DNA from: Sphingomonas kyeonggiensis | GTDB taxonomy: Bacteria; Pseudomonadota; Alphaproteobacteria; Sphingomonadales; Sphingomonadaceae | Reading direction: 5' to 3' | Assembly (NCBI RefSeq): GCF_014196745.1 | Contig: NZ_JACIEH010000001.1 | Span: 1,550,001-1,614,000, forward strand | Length of the DNA: 64,000 nt | In this document: positions 27,690 through 37,281 of the stretch, one piece after another | Position numbering within the stretch: the stretch's first letter is position 1 | Layout of the letters: the number at the start of each line of letters is the position of its first letter | Program-made: the position numbers and the translations under genes | Notes under the pieces: model-generated | Seen by the model: only the letters and a program-made list of their open reading frames with translations | The model's database searches: none | Told to the model about the DNA's origin: nothing

Positions 27690-29648
27690 CTAGGCGGCCG
27701 CGCTTTCGGCTTCCGCAGGCGGGAGCGTGAAGAAGAACTCCGCGCCGCCTTCGGGTCGGTTGCGGGCCTGCAGGACGCCGCCGAACCTTGCCACGGCGTT
27801 GCTGCATATCAGCAAGCCCATGCCGATGCCCTCCGCCTTGGTTGTGAAAAAGGGATCGAACACCTTCTCCAGCAGGTTCGTAGGTATGCCCTGGCCTGTG
27901 TCCGTCACGGACACCCGGATACCTTCGGAAGAGGGCGTGATAGACACTCGTACGCGCCGCTCTCCTTCGTGATCCGCCATAGCCTCGGCAGCGTTCAGGA
28001 TGAGGTTCACCAGGACTTGCTGCAGATCGACTCGGTCCGCGCTGACCAAAGCGCTGCCCCGACTGCAATCGATATCGAGTGTGGTCTGGGCTTGCTGGAC
28101 GTCGCGGCGCAGCAGCTCGGCCGTCTCCTGTGCCAGCCTGCACAAGTCCACCTGCGTTGCAGCGCGCTCGCGCCCGGAGATGCTCTCACGGATTCGACCG
28201 ACAATCCCTGAAATCCGCTCCGCTGTCCTCGACACGCGCTCCAGGATCCGGGGGAGGTTCTGCGCCGCGGGTTCGCCGCCCTGAGTGAGGCGCAAGGCGA
28301 TGCCTGCGTCTATCATCATCGAGCCTATCGGTTGATTGAGTTCGTGCGCAAGCGATACCGAGAAGGCGCCGAGCGTTGCTGCGCGATTAGCCCTGGCAAG
28401 TTGCTCCTGCGCCGCCAGGCGCATCTCTTCCGCTCTTTGCTGGAGGGTCAAATCCACGAGGCTGGAAAGCTGGTGCTCATCGGGCAGCCGGTGAACGCTG
28501 TAGAAGACCGGAACCCGCAGGCCGTCCTTGCCGATCAGCACGGCGTTTCCCTCGGTATCGTTCCGGCCATAGAAGCAAAGCTCGAGCTGCTTCACCATGA
28601 TGAGTTCGATGTCCTCGGCAGTCGTTGCCACGGGCCGCTCAAGCATTTCGTCAAGGGATTCGAAACCCATCAACCTGGCCGTCGCTGGATTGACGCCGAC
28701 CGTTCGTACGGCGGCGATGCACGCGCGCAGGACCTCGGGATGCTGTGCGAAATAGCTGGCCAGATCGCTCACGCCTTCTGCCTTCAGGCGATCGAGTATC
28801 ACCACCGCCTCACTGAAATCCTGCTCCGCGAAGGTGATGTTGCTGATCTCCCACAGGATCGAGAAACGCTCCTGGCTCTTGGCGAGCGCTTCGGTCCGTT
28901 CTTCGACCCGGTTCTCGAGCACGGCCATGAGCTCGGCGACCTTCTGCTGGGCGAGCACTTCCTCATGGGCGTCGGAAATGCCGCCATACCAGCGGATAAC
29001 CGCATCCGACCCGGGCGCCCGCACGGGGCGCCCGATCAGCGACATCCACCGATATTCGCCATTGGCGTGCAGAAGGCGGAAGACCGCGCGGAATTCGGTC
29101 CCGGTTTCCAGCGCGTACGAACGACGGGACCAATATTCGGGGAGATCGTCTTCGTGGATACACTGGCGCCAGGTCTTCTGCGCGATGGCCACGTCATGAT
29201 CGTGACCGGTCAGATCGGTGTAGCGACGATTGAGGAAGTCGACGCCGCCTTCGGGCGTGCCCCGCCAGATGAGATAGGGCACCGAATCCGTAAAGGTTCG
29301 CAGCTCGTTCCGGCTTTCCTCCAGTTCGCCAAGGAGCGTTCTCAGGCTTACCAGAGTGAAGCCGGCGAAGCCGATGGCGATGATCGCGAATGCCAGACCT
29401 GCCAGCCGTTCGGCCATCGGCAAGGCGGAAGGAGACGCCAACGTCAACAGCGTTGCGAATATCGCGGCACCACCGGCTGAGATCCAGATGTCTCGGGCAA
29501 TTCCGGTCCGCGACGCTGCCGTCACGGATACCAGGAAAAAGAGCCAGGCCGGAGCATCCAGCCCGGCCGCCATGCCGATCACGAACCCTGCGCCCGCGGT
29601 GGCGATCGCAGCGCACCGCCAGCCAAGCCGGGCCTTACTTACCTTCAC
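27690..29648 (-). CDS. Membrane histidine kinase with PAS domains (third of four)
   Basis: About 652 aa from a GTG at 29648; the frame is open to 29780 without a better ribosome site. Four N-terminal membrane helices (CAAIATAGAGFVIGMAAGL through GLAFAIIAIGFAGFTLVSL) precede a PAS-3 domain (TFTDSVPYLIWRGTPEGG), a second sensor module (ISNITFAEQDFSEAV...), HisKA (FSVSLAHELNQPIGS) and HATPase (LQQVLVNLILNAAEAM, VTDTGQGIP, GIGMGLLICSNAVARFGG). The second sensor module is shared with the kinases at 11268 and 18753. Divergent from the 30097 hydrolase across a gap with two regulon sites. Confidence 0.9.
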   Translation of the reverse strand: MKVSKARLGWRCAAIATAGAGFVIGMAAGLDAPAWLFFLVSVTAASRTGIARDIWISAGGAAIFATLLTLASPSALPMAERLAGLAFAIIAIGFAGFTLVSLRTLLGELEESRNELRTFTDSVPYLIWRGTPEGGVDFLNRRYTDLTGHDHDVAIAQKTWRQCIHEDDLPEYWSRRSYALETGTEFRAVFRLLHANGEYRWMSLIGRPVRAPGSDAVIRWYGGISDAHEEVLAQQKVAELMAVLENRVEERTEALAKSQERFSILWEISNITFAEQDFSEAVVILDRLKAEGVSDLASYFAQHPEVLRACIAAVRTVGVNPATARLMGFESLDEMLERPVATTAEDIELIMVKQLELCFYGRNDTEGNAVLIGKDGLRVPVFYSVHRLPDEHQLSSLVDLTLQQRAEEMRLAAQEQLARANRAATLGAFSVSLAHELNQPIGSMMIDAGIALRLTQGGEPAAQNLPRILERVSRTAERISGIVGRIRESISGRERAATQVDLCRLAQETAELLRRDVQQAQTTLDIDCSRGSALVSADRVDLQQVLVNLILNAAEAMADHEGERRVRVSITPSSEGIRVSVTDTGQGIPTNLLEKVFDPFFTTKAEGIGMGLLICSNAVARFGGVLQARNRPEGGAEFFFTLPPAEAESAAA

Positions 29649-29884
29649 GTCGAGCTTTTCCGTCCAGTGCCAGGACCATGACCGAGAGGTTCGGCTCAAC
29701 TCGCATATCGATCGCTCCGCCTGACAGCCGATTTCAATATGTACGAACGCGGGAGCTTGTCGAGGGAACGCGCGGGGCAAGCCGGATCTCGATGGGCGGC
29801 TCCATCTGGAGCGGCGTTGGTCACGTCTCTCAATTTCCCGTTGTCGGCTGGATCATTTCGAACCCGAAGCGATCGGGAGCTACC

Positions 29885-30000
29885 TGTACCTCGGTATGGG
29901 ATTGCGTGTGGGCGGCCGCGCCCGTTGAGATGCCACTTCGGGCGTTCCGCTCCCGACGTGCCGTGCAGACCTTGGTCGCTCGAACCCATACCGACGTGCA
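29885..30000. promoter_or_regulatory. Regulon site pair in the divergent kinase-hydrolase gap
   Basis: TGTACCTCGGTATGGG (29885-29900) and ACCCATACCGACGTGCA (29984-30000); centres 102 bp apart. The 448-bp gap between 29649 and 30096 holds no supported gene. The second site is about 104 bp before the hydrolase start. Confidence 0.6.
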
Positions 30001-30096
30001 GCTGTCTCCGCGGGCTCGCCGGTGGTTAGCCTTCTTTCGACGCGACGCCGGTTGTGGCGTCGCGATGCTGGAAAAACGGAAAGCGGCGGTCACCCG

Positions 30097-31059
30097 ATGG
30101 ACAATCTCATGGATATCACGCGCCGGCAGCTGGTCGGCGGCGCTCTCGCGTCCACGGCGCTCACGATGCTGCCGGGCACCGCCCTTGCCGCCGAATTCTC
30201 CGGCACCTTTGCAAAAGGAACTACTGGCGTGGGTACGATCAAAGTCGCTGACGGTACCGAGATTTTCTTCAAGGACTGGGGGCCCAAGGGCGCGCAGCCG
30301 ATCGTGTTTCATCACGGCTGGCCGCTTTCCGCGGACGACTGGGACGCGCAGATGCTGTTCTTCCTGCAGCAGGGCTATCGCGTCATCGCGCATGATCGGC
30401 GCGGGCATGGGCGGTCGACCCAGACCGACACCGGCAATGACATGGACACCTATGTCGCCGACGTGATCGCGCTCACCGACCATCTGGACCTGAAGAACGC
30501 GGTGCATATCGGCCACTCGACCGGCGGCGGCGAAGTGGCGCGATATGTCGCGCGCGCGAAGCCCGGACGGGTTGCCAAGGCAGTGCTCGTCAGCGCGGTG
30601 CCGCCGATCATGATCAAGTCGGCAAAGAACCCGGGCGGCACGCCCAAGGATGTCTTTGACGGCTTCCGCACCGCGCTTGCTGCCAATCGCGCGCAATTCT
30701 ACCTCGATGTGGCGAGCGGCCCCTTCTACAACTTCAATCGCCCGGGCACTCCCGTGATCCCGGGGACGATCCAGAACTGGTGGCGCCAGGGCATGATCGG
30801 CGGGGCCAAGGCGCATTACGACTGCATCGCAGCCTTTTCGGAGACGGACTTCACCGACGACCTCAAGGCGATCACCGTGCCGACGCTGGTCATGCATGGC
30901 GATGACGATCAGGTGGTGCCGATCGCGGATGCCGGCTTGTTGTCGGTCAAGCTGCTCAAGAAGGGCGAGCTCAAGGTCTACAAGGGTTACCCGCACGGCA
31001 TGCTCACTACCCATGCCGATGTCCTGAATCCCGACCTGCTGGCCTTCATCAAGGCCTGA
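30097..31059 (+). CDS. Tat-exported alpha/beta hydrolase, non-haem chloroperoxidase type
   Basis: About 320 aa. A twin-arginine leader ([21 protein letters not shown], cleavage near ALAAEF) directs export of the folded enzyme. Triad: Ser in GHSTGGGE, Asp in HGDDDQVVP, His in YPHGML; oxyanion [12 protein letters not shown]. This is the perhydrolase / cofactor-free haloperoxidase branch, which makes peracids or hydrolyses esters. Starts at 30097 or 30109 are both possible. First gene of the 30.1-32.8 kb unit. Confidence 0.9.
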   Translation: MDNLMDITRRQLVGGALASTALTMLPGTALAAEFSGTFAKGTTGVGTIKVADGTEIFFKDWGPKGAQPIVFHHGWPLSADDWDAQMLFFLQQGYRVIAHDRRGHGRSTQTDTGNDMDTYVADVIALTDHLDLKNAVHIGHSTGGGEVARYVARAKPGRVAKAVLVSAVPPIMIKSAKNPGGTPKDVFDGFRTALAANRAQFYLDVASGPFYNFNRPGTPVIPGTIQNWWRQGMIGGAKAHYDCIAAFSETDFTDDLKAITVPTLVMHGDDDQVVPIADAGLLSVKLLKKGELKVYKGYPHGMLTTHADVLNPDLLAFIKA

Positions 31060-31218
31060 GCGACACCTGCTTCATGGGAGCCGGGTTCTTTGACGCCACC
31101 GTTCTGACGGGCAGCAAGGCAGACGAGACGCTCGCCATGGACAAGGCCGGGGCGGTCCGACGGGCCGTCCCGGCGACGCAGTGCCGAAAGAATGGTTCGC
31201 ACATCAAGGAATATGGAA

Positions 31219-32018
31219 ATGAGCAATCTGGGTGGGAAGGCCCTGGTCACCGGCGCCTCCATGGGGATCGGAGCGGTTTATGCCGAGCGGCTGGCAAAGG
31301 TGGGCGTTCGCTGGTCCTCGTTGCACGCGATGCGGAGCGCCTCGAGCAGCTGGCTGCGAGGCTCCGTTCCGAAGCGGATGTCGGGGTCGAGATACTGCCG
31401 GCGGATCTCACGAAGGAGAGCGATGTCGCGGTGGTGGAGCAGCGGCTCGCCGCTGGCGATGTCGGCCTGCTGGTGAACAATGCGGGCATGTCGCTCAAGG
31501 GTGGCATCCTTGAAAATGAGCCTGCCGCATTTTCCCGCATCATCGCGCTGAACGTGACCGCGCCGACCCGGCTCGCCGCAGCGGCCGGCAAGGCATTTGT
31601 CGCGCGAGGGGGCGGTGCGATCGTCAATGTCTCGTCGGTCCTGGCGCTCGCGCCGGAGATGTTCGAGGGCATTTACAGCGGCACCAAGGCCTATCTGCTC
31701 AATCTGAGCCAGGCGCTGGCGGCGCAGCTCAAGGACAAGGGCATCTATGTCCAGGCGGTCCTCCCGGGCGCGACCCGGACCGATCTTTGGGAAAAGGCAG
31801 GCCGCGACGTGAACAGCTTCCCGGAGGGGATGCTGATGGAAGTCGGGGACATGGTCGATGCGGCCCTTATCGGTTTCGACCGCGGGGAGACGATCACCAT
31901 CCCGCCGCTTGCGGACGAGGTGCAGTTCACCGCGATGCAGAATGCACGCCTGGCGATGGCGCCGAACCTTTCGAAGAGCGCGGTCGCACCTCGCTATCGA
32001 TTGCCCTTGGCCGGCTGA
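31219..32018 (+). pseudogene. Short-chain dehydrogenase/reductase, frameshifted
   Basis: The start (MSNLGGKALVTGASMGIGAVYAERLAK) lies in one frame and the rest (GRSLVLVARDAERLEQL.., NNAGMSLKGG, VNVSSVLAL, catalytic Y-x3-K in YSGTKAY) in another, switching near 31298-31301. The total is one base short; restoring one G in AAGGTGGG gives a continuous SDR of about 266 aa. AAGGA lies 8 nt before the ATG at 31219. Everything downstream of the shift is intact, so the lesion is recent or a sequencing error. Confidence 0.85.
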
Positions 32019-32087
32019 GCAAGCGCCGGGCCTGGGCGACCTGATCTCAAATCCCGTCCTTCAAGGGACACTGACAATGGAATTCAT

Positions 32088-32807
32088 ATGACCGATCTCG
32101 TCGACTTCGTGATCGATGCCCATGGCGGCTTCGACCGCTTCAACAGCTTTTCGACCCTGCAGGCCGACCTCGTGCAAGGCGGCGTGCTCTGGGCGCTCAA
32201 GGGGCAGCCGACCGTGCTCGAGCATGCGCATGTCCAGATCGACCTGAAGCGAGAGCATGTCTCGCACTAGCCTTTTTCGCCGACCCGAAATCACTCGAAC
32301 TTCACCCCGGAGCGCGTGACGATCGAGGCGCCGGAAGGTGGCGTTGTGGAGGAGCTGCTTTCTCCGCGCCAGTCGTTTGCGGGATATGAAATGGAGACGC
32401 CATGGAGCCATCCGCAGGTCGGCTACTTTGCCGGCTACACCATGTGGACGTATCTCACTTCGCCCTTTCTGCTTCGCCAGCCGGGCGTCGTGACCCGGGA
32501 AGTCGAGCCTTGGACCGAGAATGGCGAGACGTGGCGCCGCTTGCGTGCCGAGTTCCCCGACACGATCGCCACGCATAGCAAAGAGCAGACCTATTATTTC
32601 GACGAGAAGGGCCTGCTCCGCCGACATGATTATGAAGTCGACATCCAGGGGAGCAACCCTGCGGCGCGCTATCTGACCGAGCCGGTCACCGTTCAGGGCC
32701 TGACCCTCTACTCCAAGATGCGGATCTGGCCGCGCCGGCCGGACAATCTGCCGGCACCGGACCCGCTGATCGTCTCGATCGATCTCTCCAACTACCGCTT
32801 CTTCTGA
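32088..32807 (+). pseudogene. LolA-like unknown protein with in-frame amber codon
   Basis: The frame from ATG 32088 to 32807 would give 239 aa like the intact 38207 protein (shared AHGGxDRxxxF, ENGETWRRLR, IVSIDLxN). Codon 61 (32268-32270) is TAG where the paralogue has Glu (SHEPF versus SH-stop-PF), consistent with one G-to-T change. The part after the stop stays conserved and in the same frame. Only a 60-residue peptide is expected. Third gene of the hydrolase-SDR unit. Confidence 0.85.
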
Positions 32808-32812
32808 TCTCA

Positions 32813-32847
32813 CACCACCCGGAAGCCTCCTGCTTCCGGGCGGTGTC
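32813..32847 (+). terminator. Stem-loop after the LolA-like pseudogene
   Basis: ACACC-a-CCCGGAAGC, loop CTCCT, GCTTCCGGG-c-GGTGT followed by CTTAT. A 14-bp stem with one mismatch directly after the stop; probable Rho-independent terminator. Confidence 0.65.
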
Positions 32848-32869
32848 TTATGCGCAAGGAAAACAGCTA

Positions 32870-33730
32870 ATGGCCGATCCGATATTCTCGCCGGCAGTCC
32901 CTGAGTTCATCACGGTCGATGGACTCCGCATTCGCTTTATTCGCACGGACGGGGAGGGGACGCCGATCCTCCTGACGGCGCCATGGCCGCAGAGCATCTA
33001 CGCCTTTCACGGAATCTGGTCCGAGATAACGCCATTGGGTCCGGTGATCGCGCTGGATCTGCCGGGCTTTGGCCGATCCGAGGGGCGGCCGGACCTCATG
33101 TCGCCACAGGCGATGGGCGATTTCCTGGTCCGGTTCGCACGCGCCCTGAGCCTGCAGCGCGTGCATGCCGTGGGGCCGGACGTTGGAACTTCGGCGCTAC
33201 TGTTCGCTGCGCATTCTGCCCCGGATCTTTTCGAGAGCATCACCATCGGTAGCGGCGGCGCGCGCATGGACTTGGTTGGAGCGGGCCTGCGCGGCGTGAT
33301 CGAGGCGGCGCCTGGCAGCTTTGGGGAGGAGGACGGTGGCCCGCAGGTCGTGGCGACCATCACCCGCAATGCCCGGCACCTGCCCCCGAAGGAGGCGATG
33401 GAGGATTTCCGGGCCTCCTCGGCGGGCCGGCGCTGGATCGAGGCCGCCGAATATGTGCGGGCCTATCCCAGGGGCCTGGCACGGCTGGGTGAACTTTTGC
33501 CGTCGATCGAGGCACCGGTGCTGGTGATTTCGGGGCGAGACGATCCGATCGTCCCTCCGTCCAATGGCGACTATCTGGCCGAATTCCTGCCGGCTGCGGT
33601 CAATGTGATCGTCGCTGCCGGTCATTATGTCTGGGAGGATGCGCCCGAGGAATATGCGGCATTGATCCGCGATTGGGTACAGGGAGGCCATCGGGATCCC
33701 GGTCGTTTCCCGGCCAAGCGCAAAGTCTGA
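32870..33730 (+). CDS. Alpha/beta hydrolase with Asp nucleophile (epoxide hydrolase / haloalkane dehalogenase type)
   Basis: 286 aa from ATG 32870 with AAGGA about 9 nt upstream. The nucleophile elbow reads G-P-D-V-G, so Asp replaces the Ser of esterases, as in epoxide hydrolases and haloalkane dehalogenases. The acid lies in SGRDDPIVPP and the His in AAGHYVWEDAPEEY, the latter typical of dehalogenases. LPGFGRSEGRPD is the usual strand-4 loop. Substrate unknown; the halide-binding Trp cannot be judged without a model. Flanked by two terminators, so mainly monocistronic. Confidence 0.85.
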   Translation: MADPIFSPAVPEFITVDGLRIRFIRTDGEGTPILLTAPWPQSIYAFHGIWSEITPLGPVIALDLPGFGRSEGRPDLMSPQAMGDFLVRFARALSLQRVHAVGPDVGTSALLFAAHSAPDLFESITIGSGGARMDLVGAGLRGVIEAAPGSFGEEDGGPQVVATITRNARHLPPKEAMEDFRASSAGRRWIEAAEYVRAYPRGLARLGELLPSIEAPVLVISGRDDPIVPPSNGDYLAEFLPAAVNVIVAAGHYVWEDAPEEYAALIRDWVQGGHRDPGRFPAKRKV

Positions 33731-33765
33731 ACGCGTCGGCCTGATCGGACGTCGTGGGATGAAAA

Positions 33766-33805
33766 CAAGGCGCCGGAGAGCAATCCCCGGCGCCTTGCGC
33801 TTTTT
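33766..33805. terminator. Intrinsic terminator after the 32870 hydrolase
   Basis: CAAGGCGCCGG and CCGGCGCCTTG (11-bp perfect stem) are followed by CGCTTTTTG. It lies 36 nt after the hydrolase stop and faces the convergent 33913 gene. Confidence 0.85.
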
Positions 33806-33912
33806 GAACCCGAGTACGGTTGCGCTCGAGTTGTGCTTCAGCTTCCGATGCTGGACACGCCTTGATGCAACGCCTGCTCCCGGGCGGGCCGGGGCAGGCG
33901 TTACGCTTTCGA

Positions 33913-34761
33913 TCAGCCGGCCAGGAATGCGTTCACATCAGCAGAGAATTCGGCATGATGCTGGAAAAGGAAGCCGTGTCCCGCATCCGGATAGATCTTC
34001 ACGATCGCATCGGGAATCAGGCCGCCGAGAAGGTGCGAAAGGCTCGGCGGGATCATCGCATCCGCATCGCCGTTGCAGACGAAGGTCGGCTGCAGGATCC
34101 CCTGGAGCCGCTGCAGCTTCGAATGATCGGGGATGCCCCAGTCGCACACCGCGTCATAATGCGCGTCGCGGGTCTGGAGCGAGCTCGCGACGTCACGGTC
34201 CTCGGCGCGTTCCATGAAGCGTCCGAGATACTCCACGCCGGCGGCCTGGCTTGTCTCGGTCGGCTTGAAGAAGGTGTAGAGAAGCTCTGCCGGGCCGGGC
34301 TCGTCCTTGCGGACGGCGTCCGCGATATCCTTGCGCCAGCCATGCATCTTCGGACCGCCCTGCGGTGCCGTCGCCGCGAGGATCAGGCGCCGGACCATAT
34401 CGGGGCGGATCAGCGCGATTTCCTGTGCCACGAAGCCGCCCAGGGAGAAGCCGAGAAGATCGATCTGGCGCAGGTTCAGCGCGTCCAGGAACGCAATGAG
34501 ATCGCGTGCCATCTCGGCGATGGTGGAAGGCGTCGTTCCATTGGTTGAGCTCACGCCGCGATTATTCACCAGGATGACTTCGCGCTCGGCAGCGAGGGCA
34601 TCGAGGATCGCCGGGTCCCAGGTCTCGAGGTCGCCGCGGAAGCGCGGCAAGAGCACGAGCGGAACGCCCTTGGTCGTGCCGAAGCGGCGATAGGCATAGC
34701 GCACCTGGTTGGCGGCTTCGACGAACAATGTGGGAGCCGTCGCTGTCGTATGATTGCTCAT
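33913..34761 (-). CDS. Alpha/beta hydrolase, paralogue of the 14781 enzyme
   Basis: 282 aa from ATG 34761 with AGGAG about 8 nt upstream; the longer open frame to 34968 is not needed. Triad: Ser in GFSLGGFVAQE, Asp in CNGDADAMIPP, His in PDAGHGFLFQHH. It resembles the 14781 protein throughout, including ILVNNRGVSSTNGTTPSTI. Cytoplasmic. The two copies lie in separate units of the same region, suggesting duplication for related substrates. Confidence 0.88.
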   Translation of the reverse strand: MSNHTTATAPTLFVEAANQVRYAYRRFGTTKGVPLVLLPRFRGDLETWDPAILDALAAEREVILVNNRGVSSTNGTTPSTIAEMARDLIAFLDALNLRQIDLLGFSLGGFVAQEIALIRPDMVRRLILAATAPQGGPKMHGWRKDIADAVRKDEPGPAELLYTFFKPTETSQAAGVEYLGRFMERAEDRDVASSLQTRDAHYDAVCDWGIPDHSKLQRLQGILQPTFVCNGDADAMIPPSLSHLLGGLIPDAIVKIYPDAGHGFLFQHHAEFSADVNAFLAG

Positions 34762-34976
34762 CTGGAATCTCCTGAGAACTGAGCGGGGAGGGGGAGGCGG
34801 GGAGCCGTGATTCAGCTGTCGAGGGTCAGGAACTGGTGGATCGCACTCGCGACCACCGAGCCTTCGCCGACTGCGGATGCCACTCGCTTGATCGATCGCG
34901 CTCGAACGTCTGACCCTCGCGAACATGCGGTTCGTTCCGGGCGGGCCGGTTTGCGATTCCCTGAGCACTCATTGAT

Positions 34977-35417
34977 TCAGGCCGCGACGGTGGCGTCAGG
35001 CAAATGGAGGCGACGAAGCGCCGCCTGTGCGACTGCTTCATCCTGGTCCGGGGTTCCGCCACTCACGCCGATCGCGCCGATAACAGCCCCTCCCAGGATA
35101 ACAGGGACACCACCGGGAAGGGTGAGGTACTTGCCGCCCTCTGCGCTGCCCACGCCGAACAGTGGGGCGCCGGGCTGCACGAGCGCCGTGAAATAGCCGC
35201 TCGGCGCGCCAAAGGCGCGGGATGTGCGCGCTTTCGCCAGGGCGAGATCAAAGGCGCCCGCCCAGGCTCCGTCCATCCTCGTGGCAACGATGATTTCCCC
35301 ACCAGCATCGAGCACGACGATGGTCGATTTCACGGGGGTTGCCTCCGCCGCCGCGATCGCCGCGGCAATCACGATGTCCGCCTCGGGAAGCGAAAGGGAT
35401 TTGATGGTCTGGGGCAT
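34977..35417 (-). CDS. GlcG/HbpS-type DUF336 haem-binding protein
   Basis: About 146 aa. The DUF336 pattern is complete: a first helix with IVIAAAIAAAEA, VVLDAGGEIIVATRMDGAW, FDLALAKARTSRAFG, GGVPVILGGAVIGAIGVSGGTPDQDEAVAQAAL. Family members bind haem or corrinoids and are linked to oxidative or glycolate metabolism; the role here is unknown. Start at ATG 35417 (open to 35456). One regulon site lies about 90 bp upstream, inside the end of the kinase gene. Confidence 0.88.
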   Translation of the reverse strand: MPQTIKSLSLPEADIVIAAAIAAAEATPVKSTIVVLDAGGEIIVATRMDGAWAGAFDLALAKARTSRAFGAPSGYFTALVQPGAPLFGVGSAEGGKYLTLPGGVPVILGGAVIGAIGVSGGTPDQDEAVAQAALRRLHLPDATVAA

Positions 35418-35485
35418 GATGCTCGGGTTTCCAATGGCCTGAGCAGTCCATGACATTGGCTCCCGTCCCGCCCAATCAGGCGAAG

Positions 35486-37267
35486 TTATGGGGCATGCAT
35501 CCCAAGGTATGGCATGGGGGAAGGGGGCGGACCGCTGGCAATTGGCGTCGGAACCGGGCTAGTTTGGGTGAGGGCGTCAGCGGGTTCTGCGGGAAGCGTG
35601 AACCGGAAGACCGCGCCCACGGGTTCGTTCTCAGTCGCCCAGATATGGCCAGAATGGTCCTCGAGTATCTCCCTGCAAATGGAAAGACCGATGCCCAGGC
35701 CGGATGGTTTGGTGGTGTTGAAGGCCTGGAACAGCCGGGGGCGAATTGTCTCGGAAATGCCCGCTCCGGTATCCCGGACCTCGACGCCGACCTCTCCCCC
35801 TGCGGACCAGGTCCCTACAGCAATCTCACGCCGGTTCGCCGAGCTGGTCTCAACGGCCTCGACCGCATTGACGATCAGGTTCATCACGACCTGCTGAATC
35901 TGCACCCTGTCCGCATTGACGGTCGGGAGATCGGGAGCGAGGCTGGCCACCAGCTCGACCCCGCGGCGACGGGCGTCCGACCCAACGAGAGCGACGGTGT
36001 CGTCGATCAGCTTGTTCAGGTCGACATGGCCCTTCTGGCCGTTGTGCCGGCTGAAGGACTTCATCCGTTCGAGGATGTCCGCGGCGCGCTGGGCCCCGGC
36101 CATTGCCCGCTCCAGGGATCGGCGCGCCGCCGGCACGTCAGGGGAGGGGCGATTGAGCCAGTTGAGGCCGGCCATGGCTGTCGCGACGACACTGGAGAGG
36201 GGCTGCCGCACGTCATGGGAGATGGTCGCGGACAATTGTCCGAGCGTAGCCAGCCTGTTCGCACGCGACAGGTCATCCCGGAGTTCACGCATCCGTATCT
36301 CGGCGGAGCGGCCTTCTTCCTCCGCCCGCACACGCGCGGTGACGTCCTGAAGCGCCCCGATATACTCGACTGCCTCTGATGCATTGTGAACGGGATGGGC
36401 CACGAGATGGATGATCCGGGTATCTCCTTCCGAAGCTACCACCCGGAACATGCAATCCAGATCGGTCGTGCCGGCCCTGGCGACAGCACCGAGACCGCGC
36501 AACATCTCATGGTCGTCCGGATGCACGCGGCTATAGAAGAGCTCGGTGCTTACGGGCTCGTCGGCAGCCACCCCGAACAATCTGTGGGTTTGCGCTGACC
36601 ATTGCAGGAAATCACTGCTCGGGCACCAGGCGAAGCTGCCCGTAAGGCTGACGCGCTGCGCCTGTGCCATCAGCGCTTCGCTGCGCCTGAGTGCCTCGCT
36701 GGCGAGCTCGAGCTCATGGGTGCGCCTGGCGACAAGACCGTCGAGCTGCGACGCATAGTCCGCCTGCTCGTCGAGAAGACGGCGTTGCTGCAGCGCGATG
36801 AGCGCCTGGCTCGCCGCGACATTCAGCAGGAGTCTTTCGGTGGCGGTCGGAAAGTTCTCCCGGACGCTGCCGACCAGCACAAGCCCGAATTCCGAACGGG
36901 TGCCGAGGTCCAGGGCCGCGAGATTGAGCGGCTTGCCTTCGATCTCGTTTCGAAAAGTGCAAATGCCGATGCGGGGCACGCCTTGAAGCCAGTCGTGTGC
37001 GAAAGCCCGCAGACCCTTCTCCACCGCGCTCTCGCTCATGCTCCCGCAACGTTGGCAGTCGATCGCGCCTCCGTCGGCGTCGAACAGGCGCACGGTGATG
37101 AAATCCGGGCCGAGCATCTGGGTCAGCACATCGGCGAGCAATTCCCCCAGGCGCGCCAAGTCAGCCCCGTCCCACAGGGAACGAAGCGCCAGGAGGCCGA
37201 CCAGATCGTTGATGCAGGCCCGGAGGTCGTCGCACTCGTCGGAATCGGATCGTCCGTTTCCGCCCAA
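35486..37267 (-). CDS. Soluble GAF-PAS histidine kinase (fourth of four)
   Basis: About 593 aa. Start taken as TTG 37267, with AAGGGG about 10 nt upstream and 14 nt after the stop of the MEDS gene; the frame stays open to 37450 inside that gene. Order: GAF (about 20-180), coiled coil, PAS (SLTGSFAWCPSSDFLQWS..), HisKA (LSATISHDVRQPLSSV) and HATPase (IQQVVMNLIVNAVEAVE, VRDTGAGIS, GLGIGLSICREILEDH). Its acceptor box HDVRQP differs from HELxQP in the other three. Co-transcribed with the MEDS sensor. Confidence 0.9.
   Translation of the reverse strand: MGGNGRSDSDECDDLRACINDLVGLLALRSLWDGADLARLGELLADVLTQMLGPDFITVRLFDADGGAIDCQRCGSMSESAVEKGLRAFAHDWLQGVPRIGICTFRNEIEGKPLNLAALDLGTRSEFGLVLVGSVRENFPTATERLLLNVAASQALIALQQRRLLDEQADYASQLDGLVARRTHELELASEALRRSEALMAQAQRVSLTGSFAWCPSSDFLQWSAQTHRLFGVAADEPVSTELFYSRVHPDDHEMLRGLGAVARAGTTDLDCMFRVVASEGDTRIIHLVAHPVHNASEAVEYIGALQDVTARVRAEEEGRSAEIRMRELRDDLSRANRLATLGQLSATISHDVRQPLSSVVATAMAGLNWLNRPSPDVPAARRSLERAMAGAQRAADILERMKSFSRHNGQKGHVDLNKLIDDTVALVGSDARRRGVELVASLAPDLPTVNADRVQIQQVVMNLIVNAVEAVETSSANRREIAVGTWSAGGEVGVEVRDTGAGISETIRPRLFQAFNTTKPSGLGIGLSICREILEDHSGHIWATENEPVGAVFRFTLPAEPADALTQTSPVPTPIASGPPPSPMPYLGMHAP
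35497..35513. promoter_or_regulatory. Regulon site before the DUF336 gene
   Basis: Minus-strand GCCATACCTTGGGATGC. It overlaps the last codons of the upstream kinase. Weaker second half than the other copies. Confidence 0.45.
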
Positions 37268-37281
37268 ATGGTGCGCCCCTT

